Assembly (NCBI RefSeq): GCF_000307225.1
Contig: NZ_HE978618.1
Span: 48,069-112,068, forward strand
Direction: 5' to 3'
Source: Anaerococcus vaginalis
GTDB lineage: Bacteria > Bacillota > Clostridia > Tissierellales > Peptoniphilaceae
DNA length: 64,000 nt
Shown: positions 37,979 through 48,402 of the stretch, piece after piece
Layout: each line of letters begins with the position of its first letter
Position numbering within the stretch: the stretch's first letter is position 1
Program-made: the position numbers and the translations under genes
The notes under the pieces: generated by a model
Told to the model about the DNA's origin: nothing
Databases searched by the model: none
Seen by the model: the letters and a program-made list of their open reading frames with translations, nothing else

Positions 37979-39178
37979 TTATTGGAGAATAAACCCCTTA
38001 TTTTTTAGGGTATTTTTTATTTCATTTTCATGACTTTTATTTCTCGTTTCACACTTAATATTTAATACGCAAGAGAAAAATTCATTTGGTTTTTCTAGGG
38101 TGTTATATTCAACTCCTATAACATTTGCTCCAGAGTCTGCTATTATTTTTGAAACTGCAACAAGCTCTCCAGGTTTATCAGTAAGCTCTATTTTAAGATT
38201 TGTATTTCTTCCAGATTTTTCCAAACCTCTTTTTATAATTCTTGATAAAATATTTACATCAAGATTTCCACCAGAAAGAATGGCAACTGTTTTTTTATTT
38301 TTTATATCAATTTTTTCATGCATTATGGCTGCAAAACTCACAGCTCCTGCCCCCTCACACATTAATTTTTGCTTTTCAAGAAGAACCAAAATAGCTGATG
38401 CGATTTCATCTTCGCTAACAGTTACAATTTCATCTACATATTTTTTGCAAAGATCAAAGGCTAGCTCATTTGGTTTTTTTATGGCAATAGCATCGGAAAA
38501 AGTTGAAACCTTGTCAAGTTTTTGAATTTTTCCAGACTCTATAGATTTTTTCATAGAAGCTGCATTTTCTGCCTCAACCCCGATAATTTTTGTATCAGGT
38601 TTTAAAGATTTTATCAAAAATGAAAGTCCACCTATTAAACTTCCTGACCCAACAGGAGCTACCACAATATCCACACCTACCAATTGGTCTAAAATTTCAA
38701 GTCCAAGACTTGCATAGGCTAAAATATAATCATAATCTTCTGATGAATCAAAAAATACTTCATTATTTTCCTTGCAAAAAGATTTTGCCTTATCTAAACT
38801 TTCTTCATAAGAATTTCCGACAAGGACAACTTCTGCTCCATAAGATTTTATATTTTCAACCTTAAAAAGAGGACTTTGCTCAGGCATAAAAATTGTAATT
38901 TTTATAGCCAATTTTTTGCAAGAAAGGGCAAGGCCCAAGGCATTATTTGCATAAGCTGCCGTAACCAAGCCCTTATTTTTTTCTTCTTTTTTTAATTTTG
39001 ATAATTTATTATAAGCTCCCCTAATTTTAAAAGATCCAGTTTTTTGCAAATTTTCTGTTTTTAAATAAATATTATCGCCAAGATTTTCAGCTTGAATAAG
39101 ATCAGTTTTTCTAATTATTGGTTTTAAATTAAAGGCAGCATTATAAACACCATCAACCGTCAAATTTTTTTCTGTCAT
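37979..39178 (-). CDS. ilvA: Threonine dehydratase (biosynthetic context) with ACT domain
   Basis: 399-residue PLP enzyme making 2-oxobutanoate for isoleucine. Schiff-base Lys in [13 protein letters not shown], glycine loop [16 protein letters not shown], and a C-terminal ACT domain ([20 protein letters not shown]). The short one-ACT form is shared by catabolic TdcB and by IlvA of many anaerobes; being last in the ilv operon (4-base overlap with ilvD) favours the biosynthetic role. Confidence 0.9.
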   Translation of the reverse strand: MTEKNLTVDGVYNAAFNLKPIIRKTDLIQAENLGDNIYLKTENLQKTGSFKIRGAYNKLSKLKKEEKNKGLVTAAYANNALGLALSCKKLAIKITIFMPEQSPLFKVENIKSYGAEVVLVGNSYEESLDKAKSFCKENNEVFFDSSEDYDYILAYASLGLEILDQLVGVDIVVAPVGSGSLIGGLSFLIKSLKPDTKIIGVEAENAASMKKSIESGKIQKLDKVSTFSDAIAIKKPNELAFDLCKKYVDEIVTVSEDEIASAILVLLEKQKLMCEGAGAVSFAAIMHEKIDIKNKKTVAILSGGNLDVNILSRIIKRGLEKSGRNTNLKIELTDKPGELVAVSKIIADSGANVIGVEYNTLEKPNEFFSCVLNIKCETRNKSHENEIKNTLKNKGFILQ

Positions 39179-40839
39179 TTTAAAACTGCCCCCTTATCCG
39201 AACTTGTAACAAGTCTTCTATATCTTGATAGCCATCCTTTAACTTCATTTGTTTTAAGAGGTGTAAATTTTTCCATTCTTTCTTGAAAATCTTTTTCAGA
39301 AATTTCTAAATTTATTGAATAAGATGGTATATCAATTTTTATTTTATCGCCCTCTTCTATAATTCCTATTGGTCCCTCAAGAGCTGCTTCTGGGGAAATG
39401 TGTCCTATAGATGCTCCTCTTGATGCTCCAGAAAATCTTCCGTCAGTAATTAAGGCAACACTTTTATCAAGTCCCATTCCACAAAGAGCTGATGTAGGAT
39501 TTAACATCTCACGCATTCCAGGCCCTCCTTTTGGCCCTTCATATCTTATTACAACAACATCGCCTTTTTTTATTTCTCCACCATAAATTGCTTTTATGGC
39601 TGTATCTTCTGAATTAAAAACTCTAGCAGGCCCTTCGTGAACTAACATAGAATCATCAACTGCTGATCTTTTTACAACTGCACCTTTTGGAGCAATATTT
39701 CCAAATAAAATTGCAAGTCCACCAACTTTTGAATATGGATTTTCTATATCCCTTATTACATTTTTATTTTTTACTTGAGAATTTTTAATATTTTCTCCCA
39801 AACTTTCACCACTTACGGTTATTACATCAAGATCAAGAAAATCTTTTTTGCTTAACTCTTTTTGTACAGCAGCAATTCCACCACTCAAATATAAATCTTC
39901 CATATGATCTTCTCCTGCTGGGGCAAGATGGCAAAGATTTGGAACTTTTTCGCTTATCTCATTAAATAAATTCAAATCAACATCAAGATCTGCCTCTGAT
40001 GCAATCGCCAAAAGATGGAGGACTGTGTTTGTAGAACAACCAAGAGCCATATCGCATGCTATGGCATTTTTTATAGATTTTTCTGTGATTATATCCTTTA
40101 TCCTAATATCTTTTTTCAAAAGCTCCATTATTTGAAAACCAGATTCTTTTGCAAGTCTATATCTTTCAGAATAAACTGCAGGAGTTGTTCCATTTCCTTT
40201 TAAAGAAAGTCCAATCGCCTCTGACAAGCAATTCATAGAATTTGCTGTGTACATTCCTGCACAAGATCCACAAGTTGGACAAACTGATTTTTCAATTTCA
40301 TAAAGTTCATCATCAGAAATCATATTTGCCTTGTTTGCTCCTACAGCTTCAAAAGCTGATGATAAAGAAAGTTCTTTTCCCTTATTTTTTCCAGCAAGCA
40401 TTGGCCCTCCAGAAACTAAAATTGTAGGAAGATTTAATCTTAAAGCTCCCATTATCATTCCCGGAACAATTTTATCGCAATTTGGAACTAAAACTAAAGC
40501 ATCAAGTCCGTGAGCTATTGCCATTGTTTCTACGCTATCTGCAATTAATTCCCTACTTGGTAGAGAATATTTCATACCAATATGGCCCATAGCAATTCCA
40601 TCACAAACTCCAATTGAAGGAATTGTAATTGGTGTTCCTCCATTCATCAAAATTCCAGTTTTTACAGATTCTGAAACCTTATCAAGATACATATGTCCTG
40701 GAACAATTTCACTATATGCTGAAATAATTCCGACAAGAGGTCTTTCTAATTGTTTTTTTGTATAGCCAAGAGCGTAGAAAAGAGACCTATTTGGTGTTCT
40801 TTCTACTCCTCTTACAACTTTATCGCTTTCTAATTTCAT
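39175..40839 (-). CDS. ilvD: Dihydroxyacid dehydratase
   Basis: Fe-S dehydratase forming 2-ketoacids for Val/Leu and Ile. Cluster cysteines in [11 protein letters not shown] and [17 protein letters not shown] are visible, plus [16 protein letters not shown] and [19 protein letters not shown] at 40839 (AGGT upstream) is preferred over an in-frame TTG at 40863 that lies inside ilvC. 554 residues, normal. Confidence 0.96.
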   Translation of the reverse strand: MKLESDKVVRGVERTPNRSLFYALGYTKKQLERPLVGIISAYSEIVPGHMYLDKVSESVKTGILMNGGTPITIPSIGVCDGIAMGHIGMKYSLPSRELIADSVETMAIAHGLDALVLVPNCDKIVPGMIMGALRLNLPTILVSGGPMLAGKNKGKELSLSSAFEAVGANKANMISDDELYEIEKSVCPTCGSCAGMYTANSMNCLSEAIGLSLKGNGTTPAVYSERYRLAKESGFQIMELLKKDIRIKDIITEKSIKNAIACDMALGCSTNTVLHLLAIASEADLDVDLNLFNEISEKVPNLCHLAPAGEDHMEDLYLSGGIAAVQKELSKKDFLDLDVITVSGESLGENIKNSQVKNKNVIRDIENPYSKVGGLAILFGNIAPKGAVVKRSAVDDSMLVHEGPARVFNSEDTAIKAIYGGEIKKGDVVVIRYEGPKGGPGMREMLNPTSALCGMGLDKSVALITDGRFSGASRGASIGHISPEAALEGPIGIIEEGDKIKIDIPSYSINLEISEKDFQERMEKFTPLKTNEVKGWLSRYRRLVTSSDKGAVLK

Positions 40840-40847
40840 TTTTTTAC

Positions 40848-41843
40848 CTATTTTTTTAACCAAGACATCATTGAACGAAGATCTTTTCCAACTTTTTCTA
40901 ATTGGTGATTTGCTTTTCTTTTTCTAGTTGTCAAGAATTTTATTTTTCTTCCAGCAGAAAATTCTTGCATAAAATCACTCGCAAATTCTCCAGATCTTAT
41001 ATCTTCCAAAACATCTTTCATAGCTTGTCTTGTTTGATCTCCTATGATTTTTTTGCCAGCATGGTAGTCACCATATTCCGCTGTATTTGAGATTGAATTT
41101 CTCATATTTGAAAATCCACCTTCAACTATCATATCAACTATTAATTTCATTTCATGGATACATTCAAAGTATGCCATTTCTGGTTCATATCCTGCTTCAA
41201 CTAAGGTTTCAAAACCTGCTGTCATTAATTCTGTGATTCCTCCACAAAGTACAGCTTGTTCTCCAAATAAATCTGTTTCTGTTTCTTCTTTAAATGTTGT
41301 TTCAAGGATTCCTGCTCTTCCAGCTCCAAGTGCTGATGCATAAGCCAAGGCTAGATCTTTTGCGTGTCCACTTTTATCCTTATAAACTGCAACAAGGGAT
41401 GGAACTCCATTTCCCTTTTCATATTGGCTTCTTACTGTGTGTCCTGGTCCCTTTGGAGCAACCATAGAAACATCTACACCTTCTGGGGGATTTACTAAAT
41501 TATAATGAACATTAAATCCATGTGCATACATCAAAGTATCTCCATCTTTTAAGTAAGGAGCAACTTCCTTATTGTATATGTCTGCTGAAACTTCATCTGG
41601 AACTAACATCATAACAACATCAGCAAGTTTTGCTGCATCTTTTACTTCATAAACATCAAGTCCAAAATCTTCTGCAACTTTCCAAGATTTTGAATTTTTT
41701 CTAAGACCTACTACAACTTTCACTCCACTTTCTTTTAAATTTAAAGCGTGAGCATGTCCTTGTGAACCAAATCCCATTATAGCTACAGTTTTTCCTTCTA
41801 AAAATTTTAAATCACAATCCTTATCATAATATTTATTAACCAT
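40848..41843 (-). CDS. ilvC: Ketol-acid reductoisomerase (class I)
   Basis: 331 residues. Rossmann motif [18 protein letters not shown]-loop [16 protein letters not shown] (Arg/Ser favour NADPH), and acidic metal residues in [14 protein letters not shown] and [14 protein letters not shown]. Converts acetolactate/acetohydroxybutyrate. Sits between ilvN and ilvD in the operon. Confidence 0.97.
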   Translation of the reverse strand: MVNKYYDKDCDLKFLEGKTVAIMGFGSQGHAHALNLKESGVKVVVGLRKNSKSWKVAEDFGLDVYEVKDAAKLADVVMMLVPDEVSADIYNKEVAPYLKDGDTLMYAHGFNVHYNLVNPPEGVDVSMVAPKGPGHTVRSQYEKGNGVPSLVAVYKDKSGHAKDLALAYASALGAGRAGILETTFKEETETDLFGEQAVLCGGITELMTAGFETLVEAGYEPEMAYFECIHEMKLIVDMIVEGGFSNMRNSISNTAEYGDYHAGKKIIGDQTRQAMKDVLEDIRSGEFASDFMQEFSAGRKIKFLTTRKRKANHQLEKVGKDLRSMMSWLKK

Positions 41844-41868
41844 TTCTTTTCTCCTTATTTTTATTTTT

Positions 41869-42348
41869 TTATTTTCTTTTTATTCCAGTTATTCCTGTTC
41901 TAGTTACATCTTTTACTTCATATTTTTCTAATATTTTTAGAAAATCGTCCAATTTTTTCCTATCACCAGTTAGTTCTATAAATAAATCTTCTGATGAATA
42001 ATCAATAATATTTGCCTTGTACAAATTGGTTAGGGCATTTATTTCCAAATAATCTCTACTATGAATTTTAAGCCTTACAATAAGCATCTCTCTTGAAATA
42101 AATAATCCATCTTCCATAATTTCTAAATTTATTACGTCTTCAAGTTTTTCTATTTGATTTATAACTTGCCTAACCAAACTTTCTTCTTCAGAAATTGTAG
42201 CAATTATTCTTGTCTTGTTTTCATTTCCATTTACTGCTGCATTTATACTTTCGATATTGTATCCTCTTCTTGAAAAAATTGAGGAAATTCTTGTTAGTAT
42301 TCCTGCATTATTTTCAACCAAAATATTTAATGTACTTATTTTTTTCAT
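41869..42348 (-). CDS. ilvN: Acetolactate synthase small (regulatory) subunit
   Basis: 159 residues. N-terminal ACT domain ([28 protein letters not shown]) for valine feedback, then the C-terminal domain ([12 protein letters not shown]...[11 protein letters not shown]). Only three bases separate it from ilvB. Confidence 0.95.
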   Translation of the reverse strand: MKKISTLNILVENNAGILTRISSIFSRRGYNIESINAAVNGNENKTRIIATISEEESLVRQVINQIEKLEDVINLEIMEDGLFISREMLIVRLKIHSRDYLEINALTNLYKANIIDYSSEDLFIELTGDRKKLDDFLKILEKYEVKDVTRTGITGIKRK

Positions 42349-42351
42349 ATA

Positions 42352-44012
42352 TCACTCCATTATCACATCTTCTACACTTCCTCCTGCTGGAATCATTGGT
42401 AAAACCAATTCATTTGTATCTATTTTTACTTCAATTATTGATGGTTTTGATGAAGATACAGCTTTTTCAAAAGCTTCTTTGAAATCTTCAATATTTTCAC
42501 AAGAATATCCACAAGCTCCAAGAGATTTTGAAAGATTTATGTAATCAATGTTTCCATTCATATTAGTTCCAGAAAATCTGTCGTTATATAAAAGATGTTG
42601 CCATTGTCTTACCATTCCCAAGGTTTTGTTGTTCATAACAACTGTAATTACTTTTATATTATTATTTACTGCTGTGATTATTTCGTTGAAATTCATATTA
42701 AAAGACCCATCTCCAGTTATCAAAACAACATTTCTATCAGGATTTCCAACTTTTGCTCCCATTGCTGCTCCATAACCAAATCCCATTGTTCCAAGTCCTC
42801 CACTTGTTAAAAACGATCTTGGTTTTGTTCTGCCACAATATTGGGCTGTCCACATTTGATGTTGCCCAACATCAGTTACAAAAATCATATCTTCTCCCAA
42901 AAATTTGGAAATATATTTTATAACTTGGTGGGGTTTTATTTTATCTTTGCTATCGCTAGGCTTATAATCCTCTTTTCTTAGTTCATTTATATGCTCTATC
43001 CATTCACGCCTTTCTTTTTTTCAATTTTTGGAAGAAGAGCCTGTAAAATTTCTTTTACATCTCCAACAATTCCATAATCAGCGTAAATATTTTTATCAAT
43101 TTCCGATTTATCTATATCGATATGAATTATTTTTGCGTTTTTTGCAAATTTCTTGGTATTTAAGGCAACCCTATCAGAAAACCTAACCCCACAAGCAATT
43201 AACAAGTCACATTCTGCTATGGCATTGTTGGTAGAATATTTCCCATGCATTCCTAACATTCCAAGATTTAATTCATCTTCATAACCCAAAACTCCAATTC
43301 CCATAATTGTATTACAAGCGGGAATATTTGAAATTTTAATTAATTTTCTTAATTCTTTAAAACTTTCTGATGCTGTTACACCTCCACCTGAATAAATAAT
43401 CGGTTTTTTTGAAGAATTTATACAATTTGCGATTTCTGAAATTTCTTCTTCGTGAACTTCATATTTCTTTTCTTCTTTCAAACTTTCCTTTTTTTCGTAT
43501 TCACAAAGCTCTCCCATAATATCACTTGGAATATCAATCAAAACTGGACCCTTTCTGCCAGAATTTGCAATCATAAAAGCCCTTCTTATAGTATCTTGAA
43601 GAAAATTTACATCCCTTACTATAAAATTGTGCTTTGTAATTGGCATTGTTATTCCAACTATATCAATTTCTTGAAAAGAATCCTTGCCCAAAAGTTTTCT
43701 TCCAGCATTTCCAGTTATACAAACTAAGGGGATTGAATCCATAAAAGCCGTTGCAATTCCTGTTACAATATTTGTAGCTCCAGGACCAGATGTTGCCAAA
43801 ACAAGACCAACTTTTCCAGTTGATCTTGCATAGCCATCAGCTGCGTGAGCTGCCGCTTGCTCATGACTTGTTCTTACTAATTTTAATTTGTCCCTATAAT
43901 CATAAAGAGCGTCAAAAACTTGGATAACAGAGCCACCAGGATATCCAAAAATTGTATCAACCCCTTCGTCAATCAAGGTCTTTATGATTATTTCTGCACC
44001 TCTTATTTTCAT
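42352..44012 (-). CDS. ilvB: Acetolactate synthase large subunit, frameshifted
   Basis: ThDP enzyme, first common step of BCAA synthesis. The ThDP Glu lies in RTSHEQAAAHAADGYAR, the FAD/middle domain in MLGMHGKYSTNNA, and the ThDP motif in ITGDGSFNMN. The frame breaks at the A7/T7 run near 43015-43021; adding one A joins LPKIEKK to ERREWIEHINELRKEDYKP and restores 553 residues. First gene of ilvBNCD-ilvA, behind a T-box. Confidence 0.94.
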
Positions 44013-44083
44013 AAAAAGAATTCCTTTCTAAAATTATTCTTATCACATTTCTAAAACCAACTTATCTATGTAAAATTCCCAAT

Positions 44084-44345
44084 AAAAAAAGTCCTTTGTC
44101 TAATGACAAAGGACGAATTATCGCGGTACCACCTTTTTTCTTATTTTTTTGTACAAAAATAAGCTCTCAAACATCTAACAATGCAGGGTTTCGATAACGC
44201 CAACCACGACGGCAAATCTTACTATAAGTTCAGACTTGCATAAGAAAAAGGATTTTCAAGCTCATTTCAAATATAGGTTTCCACCAAACACCTACTCTCT
44301 GTAATCTTCCATGACTTTACTCGTTTTTTCTAATAATTTAATGTT
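44084..44345 (-). promoter_or_regulatory. T-box riboswitch controlling the ilvB operon (probable Ile specifier)
   Basis: T-box AAGGTGGTACCGCGA at 44121-44135 (minus), terminator GTCCTTTGTC/GACAAAGGAC with T7 at 44084-44114. Stem I contains CGAGTAA, AGAGAGTAGG and TTTGGTGGAAA. The candidate specifier ATC is at 44251-44253 in TTGAAAATCC; a CTT (Leu) reading a few bases earlier is possible. Confidence 0.88.
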
Positions 44346-44576
44346 TTAAAATGTTAATATTATGATAGTATCATTTTTATTTTTTGTCAATATTTTTTCG
44401 AAATTTATTTCAAGATTTTCTATAAATATTTAAAACCAACATTTTTAACCTGCTTATAATTTAAAAATTCTTAATTATTTTTTCTCTACTTAAATATATT
44501 AATCAAAAATAGGGTATTTATATTATACTAAAAATAATATTAGGCAGTTTGCCAAAAATTAAAAATAGAGGTTAAT

Positions 44577-45623
44577 ATGAAAAAAACTTTTACAATTATT
44601 TTTTCAATTATAGGAATCTTTCTTTTGGGATTTTTGATTCTTTTGTCTTTTCTTTGTATAAGAGAATATAGGCCGAAAAAAATTGAAAATGTAAAAATCG
44701 AAGGCCTTGGCGAAAAGAATCCGGAAATTGGAAAAATTTATAAGATAATGACTTGGAACATTGGCTATGGTGGGCTTGATAAAGACACAGACTTTTTTAT
44801 GGATGGAGGAGATAGAGTTTTTCCTATCAACAAAAATCATGTGGAAAAATCAATAAATCACATAATAAAATCCAGCAAAAAATTTAATGCTGATATAAAA
44901 TTTTTCCAAGAAGTAGATGTAAATTCAAAAAGAACCTACCATATAAATGAAGTAGAAAAAATTAGAAAAAACTTGGGTGGAAATACGACTTTCGCCCTAA
45001 ATTTCAAGGCAGATTTTATTCCATATCCAATCCCACCGATGGGAAAAGTAGAATCCGGAATAATGAGTCAAACAAATTTTAAAATAAAAAAATCAAAAAG
45101 GTACCAACAAGAAATCCCCCACAAATTTCCAACAAGACTTGTAAACTTAAAAAGAGCCTTCAATCCATCATACATAGACATCAAAAATTCTAACAAAAAA
45201 TTAGTCATAGTAAATGTCCACCTAGATGCCTATGAATCAGGAAATAAGGGAAGGATTGCTCAGACAAAAGAAATTATAAATTTTGTAAATAAAGAATATG
45301 AAAAAGGAAATTATGTAATAGTTGGAGGAGATTTTAACCAAGAACTAACAGGCATTTATAAAAAATTGCCAGAAGGAATTTGGAATCCAAGTCCCTTCCC
45401 AAAAGAAATGCTCACAGAAAATATAAAACTTTATTTTGATAAAGATGGTAAAACTTCAGTAGTAAATGATAAGCCTTACACAGGAAAAGACGCCTATCTT
45501 TCAACAATAGACGGATTTTTGGCAACAGATAATATAGAAGTTAAAAACATAAAAACTCAAACACAAGAAGATTTCCAATATTCAGACCACAATCCAGTTT
45601 TAATGGAATTTGTTTTAAGATAA
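44577..45623 (+). CDS. Membrane-anchored endonuclease/exonuclease/phosphatase family protein
   Basis: 348 residues. One N-terminal membrane helix, then an EEP fold: MTWNIGYGG (Asn), FQEVD (metal Glu), VHLDAYESG (His), GGDFNQ and SDHNPV (catalytic Asp-His). The catalytic domain would be outside the cell, so a phospholipase/phosphodiesterase role (sphingomyelinase-like superfamily) or extracellular nuclease is possible. Stands alone, ends at a terminator. Confidence 0.82.
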   Translation: MKKTFTIIFSIIGIFLLGFLILLSFLCIREYRPKKIENVKIEGLGEKNPEIGKIYKIMTWNIGYGGLDKDTDFFMDGGDRVFPINKNHVEKSINHIIKSSKKFNADIKFFQEVDVNSKRTYHINEVEKIRKNLGGNTTFALNFKADFIPYPIPPMGKVESGIMSQTNFKIKKSKRYQQEIPHKFPTRLVNLKRAFNPSYIDIKNSNKKLVIVNVHLDAYESGNKGRIAQTKEIINFVNKEYEKGNYVIVGGDFNQELTGIYKKLPEGIWNPSPFPKEMLTENIKLYFDKDGKTSVVNDKPYTGKDAYLSTIDGFLATDNIEVKNIKTQTQEDFQYSDHNPVLMEFVLR

Positions 45624-45663
45624 ATAAGTTCAAATTATACTTAAAAATTAATTAATAAAAAAT

Positions 45664-45710
45664 CAACCCATCTCGACAAGCTCAAGATGGGTTTGACTTC
45701 GTTTTTTTTA
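45664..45710 (+). terminator. Terminator built from the AACCCATCTCG repeat end
   Basis: AACCCATCTCG-N8-AGATGGGTT followed by TGACTTCG and T7. The stem equals the terminal motif of the repeats at 16.9 and 20.4 kb. Confidence 0.65.
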
Positions 45711-45722
45711 GAATTTTATATA

Positions 45723-46502
45723 CTAAATCAAGCCTTTTTCTTTCAAATAATAATAAACTCCATCACCATCTACGCTTTTGCAAAGATCATAAGAAATATT
45801 TTTCAAATCATCTGAACCATTCTCCATACAAATCCCATATTTTACCGATTCAAACATTTCCAAATCATTATTTCCATCACCAAAAGCCATACACTCTTCC
45901 TTTTTTACCTTATAAAAAGACAACACTTTTTCAATCGCCCTACCCTTGCCACCATTTTTAGGGATCAAATCCACAGCCCTATCCCACCAAGCAGCAATTT
46001 TTGTATCAGAAACATTTTTCATAGCCTTTTCATATTCTTCGTTTTTTATAGGTAAAATTGCTTGAAAAATATCTTCATTTTCAATAATATTTTCAAAATT
46101 TTCGTAAATTTCAGGCTGATTTCCACCAAAGGAAAAATATTCTTTCAAATCAGCATTTGTCCCATTGCAAGCGTAAAAATCTCTTGTAGCTATAGCCAAA
46201 GGCTTATCCATATCCTTAGAATTTTCAATAAGCCTATAAATATCTTTTTTTGAAAGAGGATTTTTGAAAATATCTTCTTTTTCATTAAAAATTAAAGACC
46301 CATTAAAATTCAAATAAATATCAAAAGAAAGCCCCCTAAATTTCGGAAGCTGGAAAGGAGACCTACCTGTAGCAACACAAATTTTTATCCCATTTTCTTT
46401 CAATTTATTCAAAGCAAAAACCGACTTGTCTGAAATATCTTCCTTATCAAGAGGGATAAGGGTGCCGTCGATGTCAAAAAAAATAACCTTTATATTCTTC
46501 AT
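45723..46502 (-). CDS. Cof-type HAD phosphatase
   Basis: 259 residues, HAD class IIB. Motif I FFDIDGTLIPL, motif II VATGRSPFQLP, motif III Lys within KGRAIEKVLSFY, motif IV FGDGNNDLEMF. Dephosphorylates sugar or nucleotide phosphates, including flavin or PLP-type substrates in relatives; exact substrate unknown. A decayed duplicate of its 5' end lies upstream. Confidence 0.9.
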   Translation of the reverse strand: MKNIKVIFFDIDGTLIPLDKEDISDKSVFALNKLKENGIKICVATGRSPFQLPKFRGLSFDIYLNFNGSLIFNEKEDIFKNPLSKKDIYRLIENSKDMDKPLAIATRDFYACNGTNADLKEYFSFGGNQPEIYENFENIIENEDIFQAILPIKNEEYEKAMKNVSDTKIAAWWDRAVDLIPKNGGKGRAIEKVLSFYKVKKEECMAFGDGNNDLEMFESVKYGICMENGSDDLKNISYDLCKSVDGDGVYYYLKEKGLI

Positions 46503-46600
46503 TATTTCTCCTTACTCTTTTCTATATGCATACTCAACACGCTCTTTTTTCACTTTTTATTTTTAAAAATATCTTAATTAATTATTTTGCAAAATTTTTT
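46501..46600. repeat. Direct repeat 1: leader of the HAD gene
   Basis: ATTATTTCTCCTTAC through ATTATTTTGCAAAATTTTT is repeated with few changes at 46697-46793. It contains the ribosome site and leader of the HAD gene. Confidence 0.8.
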
Positions 46601-46697
46601 GTTTATTCAAGTCCGCGGGGTAAATGTTAAAACTTTGCCACTGGCAAATTTTTAAGCCATTTACCACATCAAAGAAAACCATCTTTATATCTTTCAT
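46578..46697 (-). pseudogene. Truncated duplicate of the HAD phosphatase start
   Basis: A 39-codon remnant: MKDIKMVFFDVVNGLK parallels MKNIKVIFFDIDGTL of the intact gene, then runs into a palindrome (GGTAAATG...CATTTACC, 46619-46665, with TTTGCCACTGGCAAA inside) and into leader sequence. The catalytic second Asp is lost. Confidence 0.7.
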
Positions 46698-46793
46698 TAT
46701 TTCTCCTTACTTTTTCTATGTTCATACTCAACACGCTCTTTTTTCACTTTTTATTTTTTTAATATCTCAATTAATTATTTTGCAAAATTTTTA
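46697..46793. repeat. Direct repeat 2: leader copy upstream of the HAD remnant
   Basis: Second copy of the ~97-base leader at 46501-46600; small indels only. Confidence 0.8.
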
Positions 46794-46864
46794 TATGCTT
46801 ATATTATAGCACACACTTTTTTCTTATTTTTTTTCAAAACCTTTTCAAGAAAAATATCTTATGA

Positions 46865-46891
46865 TATAATATTTTCAAATAGGTAATACCT
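46865..46891 (+). promoter_or_regulatory. Promoter -10 and palindromic operator of the permease operon
   Basis: TATAAT at 46865-46870; AGGTAATACCT (perfect 5-1-5 inverted repeat) at 46881-46891, at about +4 to +14. Placement fits repression by the GntR regulator encoded in the same operon. Confidence 0.55.
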
Positions 46892-46911
46892 TTTACTTTT
46901 AAGGAGGAAGT

Positions 46912-48221
46912 ATGGAAGATAAAATTAATGTGAAAAGTGTGGAATCTGTTGATATGGATTTTGAAAAATCAGCAGTTCCGAAAGAGGCAAGAAAAAGTTT
47001 TTGGTCAATTACTATTGTTTGGCTAGGATTTGTTTTCGTTATTACGAGTATGATGACTGGAGGAGGTCTTGCTAGTGGTTTAAGTTTTAAGGAAATATTA
47101 ACTGCAATAAGTATTGGAAATATTTTTCTTTGTTTTATTGCTGTTGCAATCGCTAATATGGCAAGTAAAACTGGTTTGAGTTTTGCTCTTATAACTAGAC
47201 ACACTTTTGGTAACAAGGGTTCTAAAATTGCAACTTTATTTGTTCCGATTGTTAATATTGGTTGGTATACGATTCAAGCCGCTACATATGGAAAATTTAT
47301 TTCAAGTGTTTTGGGAATTGAAGGTTATGGAGAACTAGCTATATTGTTTTTATCTGCAATTGTTATGGGAATTTTTCTTTTGCTGGTATTAAAGCGATTA
47401 CAATTTTGGGTTATGTTGCTATTCCTGCAATAATTTTTCTTTCTCTTGGAACAGCTCTTAAATCTGGAAATATTTCTGGATGGGATAAGATTTTTTCTTG
47501 GCAAGCTGCTGATAAAATGTCTTTGATTAATGGAATAACTATAGTTATTGGTACTTGGATTTTATCAACTGCTACTTGTATTGCTGATACAATGAGATTT
47601 GCTAAAAATTCTAAGGAAGCTATGATTAGTGCTTGTGTTGGATTATTGGGCGGAAATAGTCTTTTAATTCTTTGTGGTGCTATTGCTGGTATAGGAATGA
47701 ATGATAGTGATTTGACTGCTGTTTTATTAAAATTAGGTTTGGTTATACCTTCTTTGATTTTGATGACAACAAATATTTTCACAACTAATGCAGCAAATTT
47801 ATACTCTTCTTCATTGAATTTGGCTAATACTTTTTCTACAAATAGAAAGAAAATAATAAGTATAGTTTTGATTGCATCTGGACTTTTATGTTTGACAAAG
47901 CCTTATGATATTGCTGTTTTATTCAAATTTTTAAATCTTTTGGGAGTGATTGTTCCTCCTTTAGCTGGAATAATTCTATCAAACTATTATATTGTAAATA
48001 AAAGAGTATATCCTGATTTAGATAGTGATTCTATAAAAGATTGGGATTTAGTTCCTTGGATTAGTTGGATTTTAGCTCTTGGACTTGTTAGACTTTTAAG
48101 TGGGGTAGCAAGTGGAAAAAGTGCTTTGAATGGTATTTTTGGATTGCCTGCTTTAAATGGTATTATTGCTGGTTTCATAATTTATACAGCCATATCTATG
48201 TTTACTAAAAAGGGAGAATAA
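46912..48221 (+). CDS. NCS1-family nucleobase permease (CodB-like), frameshifted
   Basis: About 436 residues and 12 helices. The N-terminus has PKEARKSFWSITIVWLGFVF and TGLSFALITRHTFGNKGSKI, typical of cytosine permease CodB. The frame breaks near 47378-47381: adding one T joins GIFLF to AGIKAITILGYVAIPAI. Operon with a small membrane protein, a GntR regulator and a deaminase, so imported base and deaminase substrate are probably the same compound. Confidence 0.85.
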
Positions 48222-48222
48222 A

Positions 48223-48402
48223 ATGGACGAGAAAATTATAAAAAAATATAGGATGATTTCTGTTATAGGAATTATTTTGATGGGAATAGGATCTTTTATG
48301 TGCTGTCTTTCTTCAAGTGAATTTGGAATGAATTTTGGCACTATCCTATTATGCATAAGTATTGTATTATCGGTGATTGGTTTTTCTAAATGGCAACCTT
48401 AG
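48223..48402 (+). CDS. Small membrane protein in the permease operon
   Basis: 59 residues with two hydrophobic helices (ISVIGIILMGIGSFMCCL and TILLCISIVLSVIGF). ATG at 48223 follows AGGGAG in the end of the permease gene and the 3' end overlaps the GntR gene. No family recognised; too short for standard gene calling. Confidence 0.65.
   Translation: MDEKIIKKYRMISVIGIILMGIGSFMCCLSSSEFGMNFGTILLCISIVLSVIGFSKWQP

Noticed and set aside
44241..44260. Leu (CTT) as the specifier of the ilvB T-box
   Set aside because: The neighbouring ATC sits in the same local context (TGAAAATC) as the specifier in the ilvE T-box; kept only as an alternative.
1..48221. Programmed frameshifting or phase variation at the many split genes
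   Set aside because: Sites lack a shared slippery-plus-stimulator pattern, occur in housekeeping genes, include both +1 and -1 repairs, and all sit in short homopolymers. Sequencing error explains them more simply.
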